Part shown: positions 26,050-36,650 of the stretch, one piece after another
How the letters are laid out: every line of letters starts with the position of its first letter
Numbering within the stretch: position 1 is the first letter of the stretch
Assembly (NCBI GenBank): GCA_020444545.1
Contig: JAHLKT010000004.1
Location: forward strand, 124,001-188,000
Direction: 5' to 3'
Source of the DNA: Desulfarculaceae bacterium
GTDB lineage: Bacteria > Desulfobacterota > Desulfarculia > Desulfarculales > Desulfarculaceae
DNA length: 64,000 bases
Program-made: the position numbers and the translations under genes
The notes under the pieces: generated by a model
Seen by the model: only the letters and a program-made list of their open reading frames with translations
Told to the model about the DNA's origin: nothing
The model's database searches: none

Positions 26050-27435
26050 ATGATCGCCCCAGCCCTGCAAAAAGAGTTCGCCCGCCTGGTGGGCGAGGAT
26101 AACGTCTTCAGCGACGCCTCGGACCTGCTCACCTATTCCTATGACGCGGCCCTGTTGCCCCACCAGTCGCCCGGCCTGGCCGTGCGCCCCACCAGCCTGG
26201 AGGCCCTGGGCCAGGTGGTGGCCCTGTGCAACCAGGAGGGCCTGCCGCTGACCATCCGGGGAGCCGGCACCAACCTCAGCGGCGGGGCCATCCCCCGGGG
26301 CGAGGGCGTGGTGGTGGTGACCACCGCCCTGAACCGCATCGTGGAGATAAACCCGGCGGACATGTACGCGGTGGTGGAACCGGGGGTGATCAACCAGAAG
26401 TTATTCGACGCGGCCATGGCCCAGGGGCTTTTCTACCCCCCCGATCCGGGCAGCCAGGCGGTGAGCACCCTGGGCGGCAACGTGGCCGAGAACTCCGGCG
26501 GGCTGCGCGGCCTCAAGTACGGGGTCACCCGCGACTACGTGATGGGCCTTAGCTTCTTCGACACCGAGGGGCAGCTGGTCAAGACCGGCTCGCGCACCGT
26601 GAAATGCGCCACGGCCTACAACCTGGCCGGGCTCATGGTGGGCTCCGAGGGCACCTTGGGGGTGTTCGGCGAGATCACCCTTAAGCTGATCCCCCCTCCC
26701 CAGGCCAGCCGGGCCCTGCTGGCAGTCTACGACTCCATGGAGCCGGCCAGCCAGACCGTGGCCGAGATCATCGCGGCCAAGATCGTGCCCGCCACCCTGG
26801 AGTTCCTGGACAACTTCACCATCCGCACGGTGGAGGATTTCTCCGGGGCCGGCCTGCCGGTGGAGGCGGCGGCCATGCTGCTCATAGAGGTGGACGGCCA
26901 TCCGGCCCAGGTAGCCGACGAAGCGGCCAAGGTGGAACAAATCTGCCGCGCCCAGGGGGCCACCGAGGTGCGCCCGGCCCGGGACGCGGCGGAGCGCGAC
27001 CGTATCTGGACCGCGCGGCGCTCGGCCATCCCCGCCCTGGCCCGGCTAAAGCCCTCGGTGGTGTTGGAAGACGCCACGGTGCCCCGCAGCCAGGTGCCCG
27101 CCCTGGTGCGCTTCATCCGGGGCCTGGCCCAAAAGCACGACCTGACCATCGGCACCTTCGGCCACGCCGGGGACGGCAACCTGCACCCCACCATCGTCTT
27201 TGACCAGCGCGACGACGCCCAGTTCGCCCGGGTGCGGGCCGCGGTGGAGGAGCTGTTCGACAAGGCCCTGGAGCTGGGCGGCACCCTGAGCGGCGAACAC
27301 GGCCTGGGCCTGACCAAGACCCGCTTCCTGGTCAAGGAGGTGGGCTCGGCCACGGTGGAGTGGTCGCGGCGGCTCAAACGGGCCATGGACCCCAAGGGCA
27401 TCCTTAACCCCGGCAAGATCGTGGAGGAAGCGTAA
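26050..27435 (+). CDS. FAD-linked oxidase, GlcD / D-lactate dehydrogenase type
   Basis: 461 residues (ATG 26050, GGAG 5 nt upstream). The N-terminal PCMH FAD-binding domain has PLTIRGAGTNLSGGAIP, GLRGLKYGVTRDYVMGL and GSEGTLG. The C-terminal FAD-oxidase domain has FGHAGDGNLHP and LSGEHGLGLTK. Such proteins oxidise D-lactate or glycolate and need an iron-sulfur partner, which is the next gene (stop/start overlap TAATG). Together with the divergent Lut genes the locus could oxidise both lactate enantiomers. Glycolate cannot be excluded, since no glcE is present. Confidence 0.9.
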   Translation: MIAPALQKEFARLVGEDNVFSDASDLLTYSYDAALLPHQSPGLAVRPTSLEALGQVVALCNQEGLPLTIRGAGTNLSGGAIPRGEGVVVVTTALNRIVEINPADMYAVVEPGVINQKLFDAAMAQGLFYPPDPGSQAVSTLGGNVAENSGGLRGLKYGVTRDYVMGLSFFDTEGQLVKTGSRTVKCATAYNLAGLMVGSEGTLGVFGEITLKLIPPPQASRALLAVYDSMEPASQTVAEIIAAKIVPATLEFLDNFTIRTVEDFSGAGLPVEAAAMLLIEVDGHPAQVADEAAKVEQICRAQGATEVRPARDAAERDRIWTARRSAIPALARLKPSVVLEDATVPRSQVPALVRFIRGLAQKHDLTIGTFGHAGDGNLHPTIVFDQRDDAQFARVRAAVEELFDKALELGGTLSGEHGLGLTKTRFLVKEVGSATVEWSRRLKRAMDPKGILNPGKIVEEA

Positions 27436-28727
27436 TGGCCGGCGTGGCCCAATTGGCCCGGTTGTTGGGCGAGCTGGAGGAACAACTCCTGGCCTGCATG
27501 CGCTGCGGCTTTTGCCAAAGCGTGTGCCCCCTGTACAACCAGACCGGCCGCGAGGCCGACGTGGCGAGGGGCAAACTGGCCCTATTGGATGGCCTGGCCG
27601 CCGAGATATTAAAGGACCCCCACGCGGTGCAGGAGCGCCTGGAGCGCTGCCTGCTCTGCGGCTCCTGCGCGGCCAACTGCCCCTCCGGGGTCAAGGTGCT
27701 GGATATCTTCCTGAAGGCCCGGGCTATCCTCAGCGGCTATCTGGGTCTGCCCCCGGCCAAGAAGCTGGTGTTTCGCCAGCTGCTGGCCCGGCCCGCCCTG
27801 TTCAATCGCCTGCTCAGCCTGGCCCCTCGCTTCGAGCGGGTCTTCGCCTCGCCGGTGGACGATCTGTTGGACACCTCCTGCGCCCGTTTCTTTCCACCCC
27901 TGGGCGAGCGCCACTTCAAGCGCCTGGCCCGGGTGCCCCTGCACCGCACCATCCCCGAGCGCCACAGCGCGCCGGGAGCCTCGGGCATCAGGGTGGGCTT
28001 TTTCACCGGCTGCCTCATCGACAAGCTCTACCCATCCGTGGGCCAGGCCGCGCTAAAGGTGCTGGAGCATCACGGCGTGGGCGTGGAGATGCCCGCGAGC
28101 CAAGGTTGCTGCGGCATCCCGGCTCTCTCGGCCGGAGACAGCGAGACCTTTACCAAGCTCCTGGCCTACAGCCTGGACCGCTTCGACCCGGAGAAGATCG
28201 ACTATCTGGTGACCGCCTGCGCCACCTGCGCCAGCACCATCGCCAAGATGTGGCCCCTGATGAGCGGGGGCCTGGACGCGGCGGGCCAGGCCAAGGCCGC
28301 CGCCCTGGCCGCCAAGACCCGCGACCTGGGGCAGATGCTGGTGCAGACCGGCCTGATCAGCGGCGAAGCGCCCGCCCCGGCCGAGGGGGCCAAGACCGTC
28401 ACCTATCACGACCCCTGCCACCTGAAAAAATCCCTGGGCGTGTCCGCCGAACCACGGCGGCTCATCGCGGCCAATCCCAACTGGCGGCTGGTGGAGATGA
28501 GCGAGAGCGACTGGTGCTGCGGCCTGGGAGGCAGCTTCAGCATCCAGCACTATGATCTCTCCAAGCAGATCGGCGGGCGCAAGCGGGAGCACATCGAGCA
28601 GAGCGGGGCCGCGGCCGTGGCCACCGGCTGCCCGGCCTGCATGCTCCAGATCAGCGACATGCTCTCCCAGGCCAAGGACCAAATCGCGGTCAAGCACGCC
28701 ATCGAGATCTACGCCGAGAGCTTGTAG
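27435..28727 (+). CDS. GlcF-type iron-sulfur / CCG-domain partner of the FAD oxidase
   Basis: 430 residues. Two 4Fe-4S motifs at C21/24/27/31 and C72/75/78/82 are followed by two CCG domains (GCCGIPAL; YHDPCHLKKSLG; WCCGLGGSF; GCPACMLQ). The protein accepts electrons from the preceding FAD oxidase and delivers them to the quinone pool or other carriers. The ATG overlaps the upstream stop by one base, so the two subunits are made together. A strong terminator follows. Confidence 0.9.
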   Translation: MAGVAQLARLLGELEEQLLACMRCGFCQSVCPLYNQTGREADVARGKLALLDGLAAEILKDPHAVQERLERCLLCGSCAANCPSGVKVLDIFLKARAILSGYLGLPPAKKLVFRQLLARPALFNRLLSLAPRFERVFASPVDDLLDTSCARFFPPLGERHFKRLARVPLHRTIPERHSAPGASGIRVGFFTGCLIDKLYPSVGQAALKVLEHHGVGVEMPASQGCCGIPALSAGDSETFTKLLAYSLDRFDPEKIDYLVTACATCASTIAKMWPLMSGGLDAAGQAKAAALAAKTRDLGQMLVQTGLISGEAPAPAEGAKTVTYHDPCHLKKSLGVSAEPRRLIAANPNWRLVEMSESDWCCGLGGSFSIQHYDLSKQIGGRKREHIEQSGAAAVATGCPACMLQISDMLSQAKDQIAVKHAIEIYAESL

Positions 28728-28758
28728 GGAGCCGGAAGTAACACGTTTTGACAAGCAA

Positions 28759-28798
28759 ACGGCCGGTGACCCCGAGGGGCCGCCGGCCGTGGTTTTTT
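28759..28798 (+). terminator. Rho-independent terminator after the GlcF-like gene
   Basis: Perfect 8-bp stem ACGGCCGG/CCGGCCGT (28759-28766 with 28783-28790) with an internal GC-rich sub-hairpin, then GG and a six-T run. It lies between two convergent genes. Confidence 0.8.
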
Positions 28799-28812
28799 CT
28801 TTTGCCTAACCG

Positions 28813-30762
<1,950 letters not shown>

Positions 30763-30786
30763 TAAACGAGCTCCCCTTTTAAAGCG

Positions 30787-30807
30787 GGGCGGGCCCATGC
30801 CCCGCCC
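30787..30807 (-). terminator. Weak hairpin between the kinase-like and synthetase genes
   Basis: A perfect 7-bp GC stem (30787-30793 with 30801-30807) in the 79-nt gap, followed on the minus strand by CGCTTTAAAA instead of a proper T-run. It could partly terminate transcription of the upstream gene. Confidence 0.4.
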
Positions 30808-30841
30808 TTCCGGCTTGTAGGCATCATGCCGGGACTGGCTA

Positions 30842-31660
30842 TCAGTAGCCCAACTCCGTGGTGACGAGTTGGTTGTCCACCGCGCTCACGCCGGGATGGG
30901 CCAGCGCGATGTCCTCGGCGTGCTTGCGCGCTTGCTTGTCCTGCACCGCGCCCTGAAGGACCAGGCGGCCGCCCCCCTGGTTGAGCACCTCCACCTCGCG
31001 CACCGGCACAGTGACCACTTTTTTCTTGATGGCCGCTTCCACGGCCTTGGCCAAGGCCAGGCCGGCGTAGGCGGTCTTTTGCTCCGGGCCCACCGGCCCG
31101 GCGGCCTCGGCGGCCAGGCAGATAAGCTTGCTCACCAGCTCCACGCCCAGGTCCTTGGTGTTGAGCACCATGTCATATAAAGACCAATCGCTCAAGTCTT
31201 TATGGAAGATGCTCTCGATCAGGGCCCGGCGCTGGCGGTCATGACGGCCTAGGAAGCTGGCCGCGTCGTCCAGGCTGAAGCCCTGGCGCTGGGACAGGCG
31301 CTCCACCCTGAGCTGGCGCGGGGCCACCACCCGGACCCGCAGCACCTTGGGGTCGTCGGCCATGACGATCTGCGCGCCCCGGCCCAGGATCACCGCGTCG
31401 CCCAGGGCGGCCTCGGTGTAGACCAGCGAGGCGAACAGGCTGGTGTTGGCCGGGTGGCGCATGAAGAGGCGCTCGAAGAACCCGGCGGGTTTCTCGGTCT
31501 CGAAGGCTCGGCACTCCTTGGCGAAATCCTCGTCGCACTCCTGGGCCTTGGCATGGAAATGATCCCCGCCCACCAGGCGGGCCCCCAAGTCGCGGCACAC
31601 CTGCTGGGCGATCTCGTCGCCCCAGCTACCGATTTGGCGGGAAATGGTAACTATGGCCAT
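30842..31660 (-). CDS. Cytidylate kinase-like protein fused to a BON-like domain
   Basis: 272 residues from ATG 31660 (AAGGAGG upstream). The N-terminus VTISRQIGSWGDEIAQ is the altered P-loop of the cytidylate-kinase-like family, which lacks the usual lysine, and the kinase-like region runs to about residue 185. Residues about 200-270 (VPVREVEVLNQGGGRLVLQGAV..HPGVSAVDNQLVT) look like a BON domain, normally an envelope or ligand-binding module. The nucleotide substrate is unknown. The protein has no signal peptide, so the BON-like part would work in the cytoplasm. Confidence 0.72.
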   Translation of the reverse strand: MAIVTISRQIGSWGDEIAQQVCRDLGARLVGGDHFHAKAQECDEDFAKECRAFETEKPAGFFERLFMRHPANTSLFASLVYTEAALGDAVILGRGAQIVMADDPKVLRVRVVAPRQLRVERLSQRQGFSLDDAASFLGRHDRQRRALIESIFHKDLSDWSLYDMVLNTKDLGVELVSKLICLAAEAAGPVGPEQKTAYAGLALAKAVEAAIKKKVVTVPVREVEVLNQGGGRLVLQGAVQDKQARKHAEDIALAHPGVSAVDNQLVTTELGY

Positions 31661-31885
31661 GAAGCTCCTCCTTGCATTTAGGGCGCACTCCCCGGAGTTG
31701 TCGTCGCGCCCCCCCTCAAGGCCGTCACCGGTGGCGCTACCAAGCCATGATAGCAAAACCGCGCACTTTTGGGGGCCGAAGCCGAGCCCCCCGCCGGGGC
31801 TTGGGGTCTGGCTTAGGATGTGCTAATTTGCCATCAGGGGGAGTTATAGATTACCGCCATCCATTTTGTTGCTGGAGGAGTCCCA

Positions 31886-32425
31886 ATGGATCTGATGGAA
31901 GCCATCCGCGAACGTCGCAGCATACGCAAATATGAGGACAAGCCCATCCCCCAGGAGGTGGTGGACCAGCTCATGGAGGCGGTGATGTGGTCGCCTTCCT
32001 GGGCCAACACCCAGTGCTGGGAGCTGGTGAAGGTGGACGACCCCGCCGTGCGCGAGGCCTTGCAGGCCAGCATGGGCAAGGGCAACCCGGCCACCAAGGC
32101 CATTGTGAGCGCTCCGCTGCTGTTCGTGATCTGCGCCCGCAAGGAGGCCTCGGGCTACTACAACGGCGTGGTGACCACCAAGCACGGCGATTGGATGCTC
32201 TTTGACCTGGGCATCGCCTGCCAAAACCTGTGCCTGGCCGGCCATGGCCTGGGCCTGGGCTCGGTGGTGGTGGGCATGTTCGATCACGACGCCGCGGGCA
32301 GGGCGGTCAAGATGCCCGAGGGGTACGAGCTGGTGGCCATTGTGCCCATGGGTTACCCCGCCCAGCAGGTGAAGGCTCCCAAGCGCCGGCCGCCCGAGGA
32401 GTTCCTGACAGTGGACCATTTTTAG
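31886..32425 (+). CDS. Nitroreductase-family FMN oxidoreductase
   Basis: 179 residues. N-terminal IRERRSIRKYEDKPIP is the FMN-phosphate-binding arginine cluster, followed by SPSWANTQCWELV and the C-terminal GLGLGSVVVGMF. It is a small dimeric flavoenzyme that reduces nitro, quinone or other acceptors with NAD(P)H. RBS GGAGGAG before the ATG. It stands alone, divergent from the kinase-like gene across a 225-nt gap in which I see no strong promoter. Confidence 0.87.
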   Translation: MDLMEAIRERRSIRKYEDKPIPQEVVDQLMEAVMWSPSWANTQCWELVKVDDPAVREALQASMGKGNPATKAIVSAPLLFVICARKEASGYYNGVVTTKHGDWMLFDLGIACQNLCLAGHGLGLGSVVVGMFDHDAAGRAVKMPEGYELVAIVPMGYPAQQVKAPKRRPPEEFLTVDHF

Positions 32426-32436
32426 GCGCTCTGCTT

Positions 32437-32442
32437 TATAAT
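32437..32442 (+). promoter_or_regulatory. -10 box upstream of the aldolase gene
   Basis: A perfect TATAAT 66 nt before the aldolase ATG. The nearest -35-like hexamer, TGGACC (32412-32417), is 19 nt away and weak. Confidence 0.45.
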
Positions 32443-32507
32443 TTAGCCAGAACGACATAACCGCAACGCCCCGCGTCCGGCGGGGCCTTTCCGGAAAGGC
32501 CAAAGCC

Positions 32508-33794
32508 ATGTCCGCCGACTATGCCCGGGATTTCGCCCAGGCGCTCTCCATAGGGCGTCCGCCCAACATCACCCGCCTGTTCCCCAACTCCAAGGCCCTC
32601 CTGGTGAGCGGCAAGGTCATCGACCGGGCCCTCCTGGCCAAGGGCAAGGCCATGACCATCGCGGCCAACGGGCGCAACCACTTCGTGATCCGGGGAGCCT
32701 TGCGGGCGGCGCAAAAGGCCAACGCCTGCCTGATCCTGGAGATCGCCAAGAGCGAGGGCGGGCGAAGCGCCTACTGCGCGGTGAACTACTGGAACCTGGC
32801 CCGCCAGGCCGACCAGGTGATCAACGAGCTGGGCATCACCGTGCCAGTGGCCATCCACGCCGACCACTACGGCATCAAGGGCGACCAGGACGTGGCCGAG
32901 GCCAAGGTGGAGATACCCTCCATGTTCGAGGCGGGCATCACCTCCATCGCGGTGGACGCCTCCCACCTGCCCGACGACCAGAACCTCCTGGCCAGCCTGG
33001 AGATCAACCAGTACATCCCGGCCTGGGCCTGCCTGGAAACCGAGGTGGGCGAGATCAAGGGCAACGAGGGGCTCTCCACCCCGGAGGACGCCCTGTTCCT
33101 CATCCAGGGGCTCAACGCCCACGGCATCTTCCCTGACTGGATCGCCCTGAACAACGGCACGGCCCATGGCATCCAGACCTCGGACCAGGGCATCCAGGTG
33201 GAGCTGACCGCCGAGGTCCACAAGGCTTTGGCCCCCTACAAGGTCTCGGGCGCCCAGCACGGCACCAGCGGCAACACCTCCGAGCGCCTGCGGCGCATCG
33301 CCCAGGAGACCCAAACCACCAAGGCCAACGTGGCCACCGCGCTCCAGATGATCTCCTGGGGGGTGAAGGTCAACGAATTCGGCAACGCCGAGCTGGACGA
33401 AAACGGCGACTTCATCAAGTTGCCCGGCCAGGGCGTCAGCGATGAGATGTGGGCCGAGATGCAGGCCTACGCCGCGGACAAGGGCTGGAAGAGCGGCAAC
33501 TACAAGAAGCTCAACCTGCCATTCGAGAACAAACTCTTGGCCCAGCCCGCCTCGGTGCGCGCCCGCATGGTCCAGGCGGTGGAGGACTTCGTCTACGAGC
33601 TGTTGACCAAAGTGTTCAACGCCCAGGACACCGCGCCCCTGGGGGTGGAGGCCATCCTGAAGGCCGGCGGCTACGACCTGGGCCCCAAGGGCCAGCAAAT
33701 GGAAGATCCGGCCCAGTGGACCCCGGAGCTGATCCACGCCAAGGCCCAGAACCTGGACAGCGACAAGGGCCCGGCCGGCGACTTCGACGACTAG
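32508..33794 (+). CDS. Class II fructose-bisphosphate aldolase
   Basis: 428 residues. The zinc/catalytic motif HADHYG at 117-122 (D119 catalytic, H120 zinc ligand), VDASHLP, and the later LNNGTAHG and SGAQHGTSGN loops are typical of zinc-dependent class II aldolases. It cleaves or forms fructose-1,6-bisphosphate in glycolysis/gluconeogenesis. It is longer than E. coli FbaA (359) and belongs to a larger subfamily, so related ketose-bisphosphate substrates are possible. Single gene with its own -10 box and terminator. Confidence 0.87.
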   Translation: MSADYARDFAQALSIGRPPNITRLFPNSKALLVSGKVIDRALLAKGKAMTIAANGRNHFVIRGALRAAQKANACLILEIAKSEGGRSAYCAVNYWNLARQADQVINELGITVPVAIHADHYGIKGDQDVAEAKVEIPSMFEAGITSIAVDASHLPDDQNLLASLEINQYIPAWACLETEVGEIKGNEGLSTPEDALFLIQGLNAHGIFPDWIALNNGTAHGIQTSDQGIQVELTAEVHKALAPYKVSGAQHGTSGNTSERLRRIAQETQTTKANVATALQMISWGVKVNEFGNAELDENGDFIKLPGQGVSDEMWAEMQAYAADKGWKSGNYKKLNLPFENKLLAQPASVRARMVQAVEDFVYELLTKVFNAQDTAPLGVEAILKAGGYDLGPKGQQMEDPAQWTPELIHAKAQNLDSDKGPAGDFDD

Positions 33795-33815
33795 GCCCGC
33801 GCCCCGCGCTAGCAT

Positions 33816-33853
33816 CGTCCCGCCGGGAGCTCTTCCCGGCGGGACGCTTTTTT
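33816..33853 (+). terminator. Rho-independent terminator after the aldolase gene
   Basis: A perfect 13-bp stem (33816-33828 with 33834-33846) closes a GCTCT loop and is followed by C and six Ts. Confidence 0.95.
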
Positions 33854-34032
33854 CCTCGGCCCGGCGGACGGACAAAAAATTTCTCGAAGGCGCGGGCAAG
33901 GCTTGGCCGGGCACAGCCAGAAGCCGGAAGACAAGGCGCCGGCAAGCGACGGACGGAGATTTAGCCCGTCCTGCAGCGAGTCCGGAGCGCGGCCCGGCAA
34001 CGCCGTATTCCGGATTCTGGCGAAGCCCCGTG

Positions 34033-34061
34033 TTGACAGGTTTGGGAGCCGGGGCCATAAT
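34033..34061 (+). promoter_or_regulatory. Sigma70 promoter of tRNA(CAU)
   Basis: Consensus TTGACA (34033-34038), a 17-nt spacer, CATAAT (34056-34061). The tRNA 5' end lies 20 nt further. Confidence 0.8.
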
Positions 34062-34080
34062 AACTATTCCGGTTCGGCAT

Positions 34081-34156
34081 GGGCCCATAGCTCAGTTGGT
34101 AGAGCCTCCGGCTCATAACCGGATAGTCCCTGGTTCGAGGCCAGGTGGGCCCACCA
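34081..34156 (+). tRNA. tRNA with CAU anticodon (elongator Met, or Ile2)
   Basis: A 76-nt cloverleaf with encoded CCA. Acceptor stem GGGCCCA/TGGGCCC; D-arm with AGCTCAGTTGGTAGAGC; anticodon loop CTCATAA with CAT at 34114-34116; T-loop GTTCGAGGC. The first pair is G-C, so it is not the initiator, which has a mismatched first pair. Elongator tRNA-Met and tRNA-Ile with lysidine at C34 share this anticodon and cannot be separated with certainty here. Confidence 0.93.
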
Positions 34157-34249
34157 AATCTTTAGCGGGAGAGCACCTTATGACCGCGTGGTTCTTGCCC
34201 GGGCATCGAGCCGGGGCGGGAAAACGCTCCATCGTGAAGGGCTCTGCAA

Positions 34250-34280
34250 CGGGCGCCCCCGATCAAGGGGTGCCCGCTTT
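34250..34280 (+). terminator. Terminator-like hairpin after tRNA(CAU)
   Basis: A 10-bp stem (34250-34259 with 34267-34276, one G-U pair) with a seven-nt loop, followed by CTTTATT. It lies 10 nt before the Nif3-like start codon and would separate the tRNA from that operon, or attenuate it. Confidence 0.6.
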
Positions 34281-34289
34281 ATTGGGTTT

Positions 34290-35438
34290 ATGAGCAAGCA
34301 AAGCGCACAAGCCACTGTCGGCCAGGTAATGCAGTTGATGGAGCAGTGGGCTCCGGCATCGGCGGCCGAGGAGTGGGACCGGGTGGGCCTTCAGGTGGGC
34401 CGCCCCGCCGCTCCGGCCGAGCGCATCTGGACCGCCCTGGAGCTGGACGACACCTGCCTGGACGCGGCCTTGGCCGCCGGGGTGCAGATGCTCCTGGTGC
34501 ACCACCCGCCCATCTTCAAGCCGCTGGGCTCCCTGCGCGGCGACCGCCCGGAAGCCGCCCGCCTGATCAAAGCCGCGGCCGCGGACATGGCCATCTTCGC
34601 CGCCCACACCAACCTTGACTCCGCCCCCGGCGGAGTCAACGACGTTTTGGGGAGGCGTTTGGGCCTCACCGGCCTGGCGCCCCTTACCCCTGGGCGTTCC
34701 GGCGGCCTGATCAAGCTGGTGGTGTTCACCCCGGCTGAGGCCTTGGACCAGGTATCGGCCGCGCTGTTCGCCAGCGGGGCGGGCCGGGTGGGCGACTACA
34801 GCGAATGCTCCTTTGCCGGCTTGGGAGTGGGGGCCTATCGCGTGCCCCCCGATGGCAAGCCCTATGTGGGAAGCCCGGGCCAAAGGGAGATGTTGGAGGA
34901 GTTGCGCCTGGAGGTGCTCATCCCCGCTTCCGCCGCGCCCCGGGCCTTGGCCGCCCTGAGCCAGGCCCACCCTTACGAAGAACCGGCCGTGGATCTGTAT
35001 CCCCTGGAGCAGTCCCCGGCTGGTTTTGGTTTGGGCCGGGTGGGTGAGCTGGCCGCGCCGGTGGAGGCCGGGGCCTTTGCCCGCCGCGCGGCGGCGGAGC
35101 TGAAGGCGGGCTGGGCCCATATGGGCGGCGCGCCGCCCCAGAGAATTTCACGGGTGGCCGTGGTGGGGGGCTCGGGCGGCGACATGCTGCCCGCCGCCGC
35201 CGCCAGGGGCGCCCAACTGCTTATAACCGGCGAGGCCCCGCACCACGCCGCCCAGCAAGCGGCCGATCTGGGCCTGGGCATCCTGTGCCTGGGGCACTAC
35301 CAGACCGAGGTGGTGATCGTGGAGCCCTGGGCCGCGCGCCTGGGCCGCGAGCTTAGCGGGCTTGGCCTCGACTGCACCGTTGAACCGTACACCGGAGGGG
35401 TGGACCCCTGGCATCCGGTTGTCCATAAGGAGGAATAA
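34290..35438 (+). CDS. Nif3/YbgI-like dinuclear metal protein
   Basis: 382 residues from ATG 34290. The conserved metal-ligand pair LVHHPP has H71 and H72; AAHTNLD and the C-terminal GEAPHHA..LG..CLGHYQTE complete the dinuclear site. Between them is the inserted PII-like domain (about residues 140-250) seen in the long members. Family function is unproven, despite the old label GTP cyclohydrolase I type 2. No good RBS is visible. It overlaps closely with the zinc-ribbon gene, the usual neighbour in this clade. Confidence 0.87.
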   Translation: MSKQSAQATVGQVMQLMEQWAPASAAEEWDRVGLQVGRPAAPAERIWTALELDDTCLDAALAAGVQMLLVHHPPIFKPLGSLRGDRPEAARLIKAAAADMAIFAAHTNLDSAPGGVNDVLGRRLGLTGLAPLTPGRSGGLIKLVVFTPAEALDQVSAALFASGAGRVGDYSECSFAGLGVGAYRVPPDGKPYVGSPGQREMLEELRLEVLIPASAAPRALAALSQAHPYEEPAVDLYPLEQSPAGFGLGRVGELAAPVEAGAFARRAAAELKAGWAHMGGAPPQRISRVAVVGGSGGDMLPAAAARGAQLLITGEAPHHAAQQAADLGLGILCLGHYQTEVVIVEPWAARLGRELSGLGLDCTVEPYTGGVDPWHPVVHKEE

Positions 35439-35440
35439 CC

Positions 35441-36211
35441 TTGCTCGAGCAGCTCCGTCTTTTGGTAAGGCTGCAAGCCACCGACAAAACCATGTTCGAC
35501 CTGAGCCAAGAGCGGGACGCCATCCCCGCCCGCCTGGCCGAGCTCACCCGAGGCGAGGAGACTCTGGGCGCCGAGCTGGCCCGCGAGCAGGCCCAGCTGG
35601 ACGAGCTGCTGGGGCGGCGCGCCGCCCTGGAAGAGATCGCCGACAACATCCGCACCCGCCTGCGCCGGGCCGAGAACCGCCTCATGGGCTCCAAGACCCC
35701 CAAGGAGTATCAGGCGGCCAACGCGGAGATCGACGACAACAAGGACGCGCTCAAGGACAACGACAATCAGCTCCTGGAGCTGATGGAGTTTGTGGAAGCC
35801 CTGGAGCAGAAGGTGGCCGGTCTGAGCGAGCGCCTGAGCGCGCTCAGCGCCGCCTCCAAGGACGAGCGGGCCCAGCTGGAGGAGCGCTACCTCAGCCTGG
35901 AGGCCGAGGTGCGCCGCCTGGAGGCCAAGCGCGGCAAGCTGACCGGCGACGTGGACTCCAAGCTGATGAAGGACTACGACTTCATCCGCCAGGCCCGCGA
36001 CGGCATCGCCATCGCCGCGGTGAGCGAGGGCAGCTGCAACGCCTGCCACATGGGCATCCCGCCGCAGCAGTTCAACGAGTTGCAGCGCATGGACAAGATC
36101 ATGACCTGCCCCTCCTGCCGCCGGCTCATCTACTGGGCCGACGCCCCGGGTTTCGAAACGGACGAGGCCAAGGCCAAGAAGGCCGAGGCCGCGGAGGCGG
36201 AGGCCGAATGA
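35441..36211 (+). CDS. Coiled-coil protein with C4 zinc ribbon (CT398-like)
   Basis: 256 residues. Two long antiparallel coiled-coil helices (about 1-180) end in a zinc ribbon with C199, C202, C223 and C226 (CNAC, CPSC). The tail is Ala/Glu/Lys-rich. Relatives such as CT398 bind RNA-polymerase or secretion factors in some species, but the general role is unknown. The TTG start is 6 nt after AAGGAGG, which decides it. Two nt separate it from the Nif3-like gene, and it overlaps the RNase HI start (ATGA). Confidence 0.85.
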   Translation: MLEQLRLLVRLQATDKTMFDLSQERDAIPARLAELTRGEETLGAELAREQAQLDELLGRRAALEEIADNIRTRLRRAENRLMGSKTPKEYQAANAEIDDNKDALKDNDNQLLELMEFVEALEQKVAGLSERLSALSAASKDERAQLEERYLSLEAEVRRLEAKRGKLTGDVDSKLMKDYDFIRQARDGIAIAAVSEGSCNACHMGIPPQQFNELQRMDKIMTCPSCRRLIYWADAPGFETDEAKAKKAEAAEAEAE

Positions 36212-36624
36212 GCCCCGAGGCGCTCTCGCTGACCCTGCAAGCCGACGGCGGGTCCCGGGGCAATCCCGGCCCGGCCGGCTCCGGGGCGGTGCTCTACGAC
36301 AACCAAGGCAACGAGGTGGCCGCGCTGAGCCGCTATTTGGGCGTGGCCACCAACAACGAGGCCGAGTACCAGGGCCTGATCATGGGCCTGGAAGAGGCCA
36401 AGCGCCTGGGAGCCAGCGAGCTTAACATCAAGCTGGACTCCGAGCTGATCGTCCGCCAGATCGAGGGGCGCTACAAGGTCAAGGCCCCGGGCCTCAAGCC
36501 GCTGTTCGCCAAAGCCAAGGGCCTGTTGCAATCCTTCGCCAAAGTGAGCATCTTACACGTACCTAGGGCCCAGAACGCCCGCGCCGACCAGTTGGCCAAC
36601 CTGGCCATGGACCGGCGCGCCTAG
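36208..36624 (+). CDS. RNase HI-fold protein
   Basis: 138 residues. The catalytic acidic residues fall at D13 (QADGGSRGNPG), E53 (NNEAEY), D77 (LDSEL) and D127 (ARAD), the RNase HI arrangement. It is of the short 'reverse-transcriptase-like' RNase HI type common in anaerobes and archaea, without the basic handle of E. coli RnhA. It would remove RNA from RNA-DNA hybrids. The gene for RNase P RNA follows after 26 nt. Confidence 0.88.
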   Translation: MSPEALSLTLQADGGSRGNPGPAGSGAVLYDNQGNEVAALSRYLGVATNNEAEYQGLIMGLEEAKRLGASELNIKLDSELIVRQIEGRYKVKAPGLKPLFAKAKGLLQSFAKVSILHVPRAQNARADQLANLAMDRRA

Positions 36625-36635
36625 GGCGCTTGGGT

Positions 36636-36641
36636 TATACT
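36636..36641 (+). promoter_or_regulatory. -10 box of RNase P RNA
   Basis: TATACT placed 10 nt before the 5' end of the RNA. No good -35 is visible in the end of the RNase HI gene. Confidence 0.5.
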
Positions 36642-36650
36642 TCCTAGTAC

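Noticed and set aside
34081-34156. tRNA as an attachment site for an integrated element
   Set aside because: The downstream genes are ordinary conserved genes, and no repeat of the tRNA 3' end is visible nearby.
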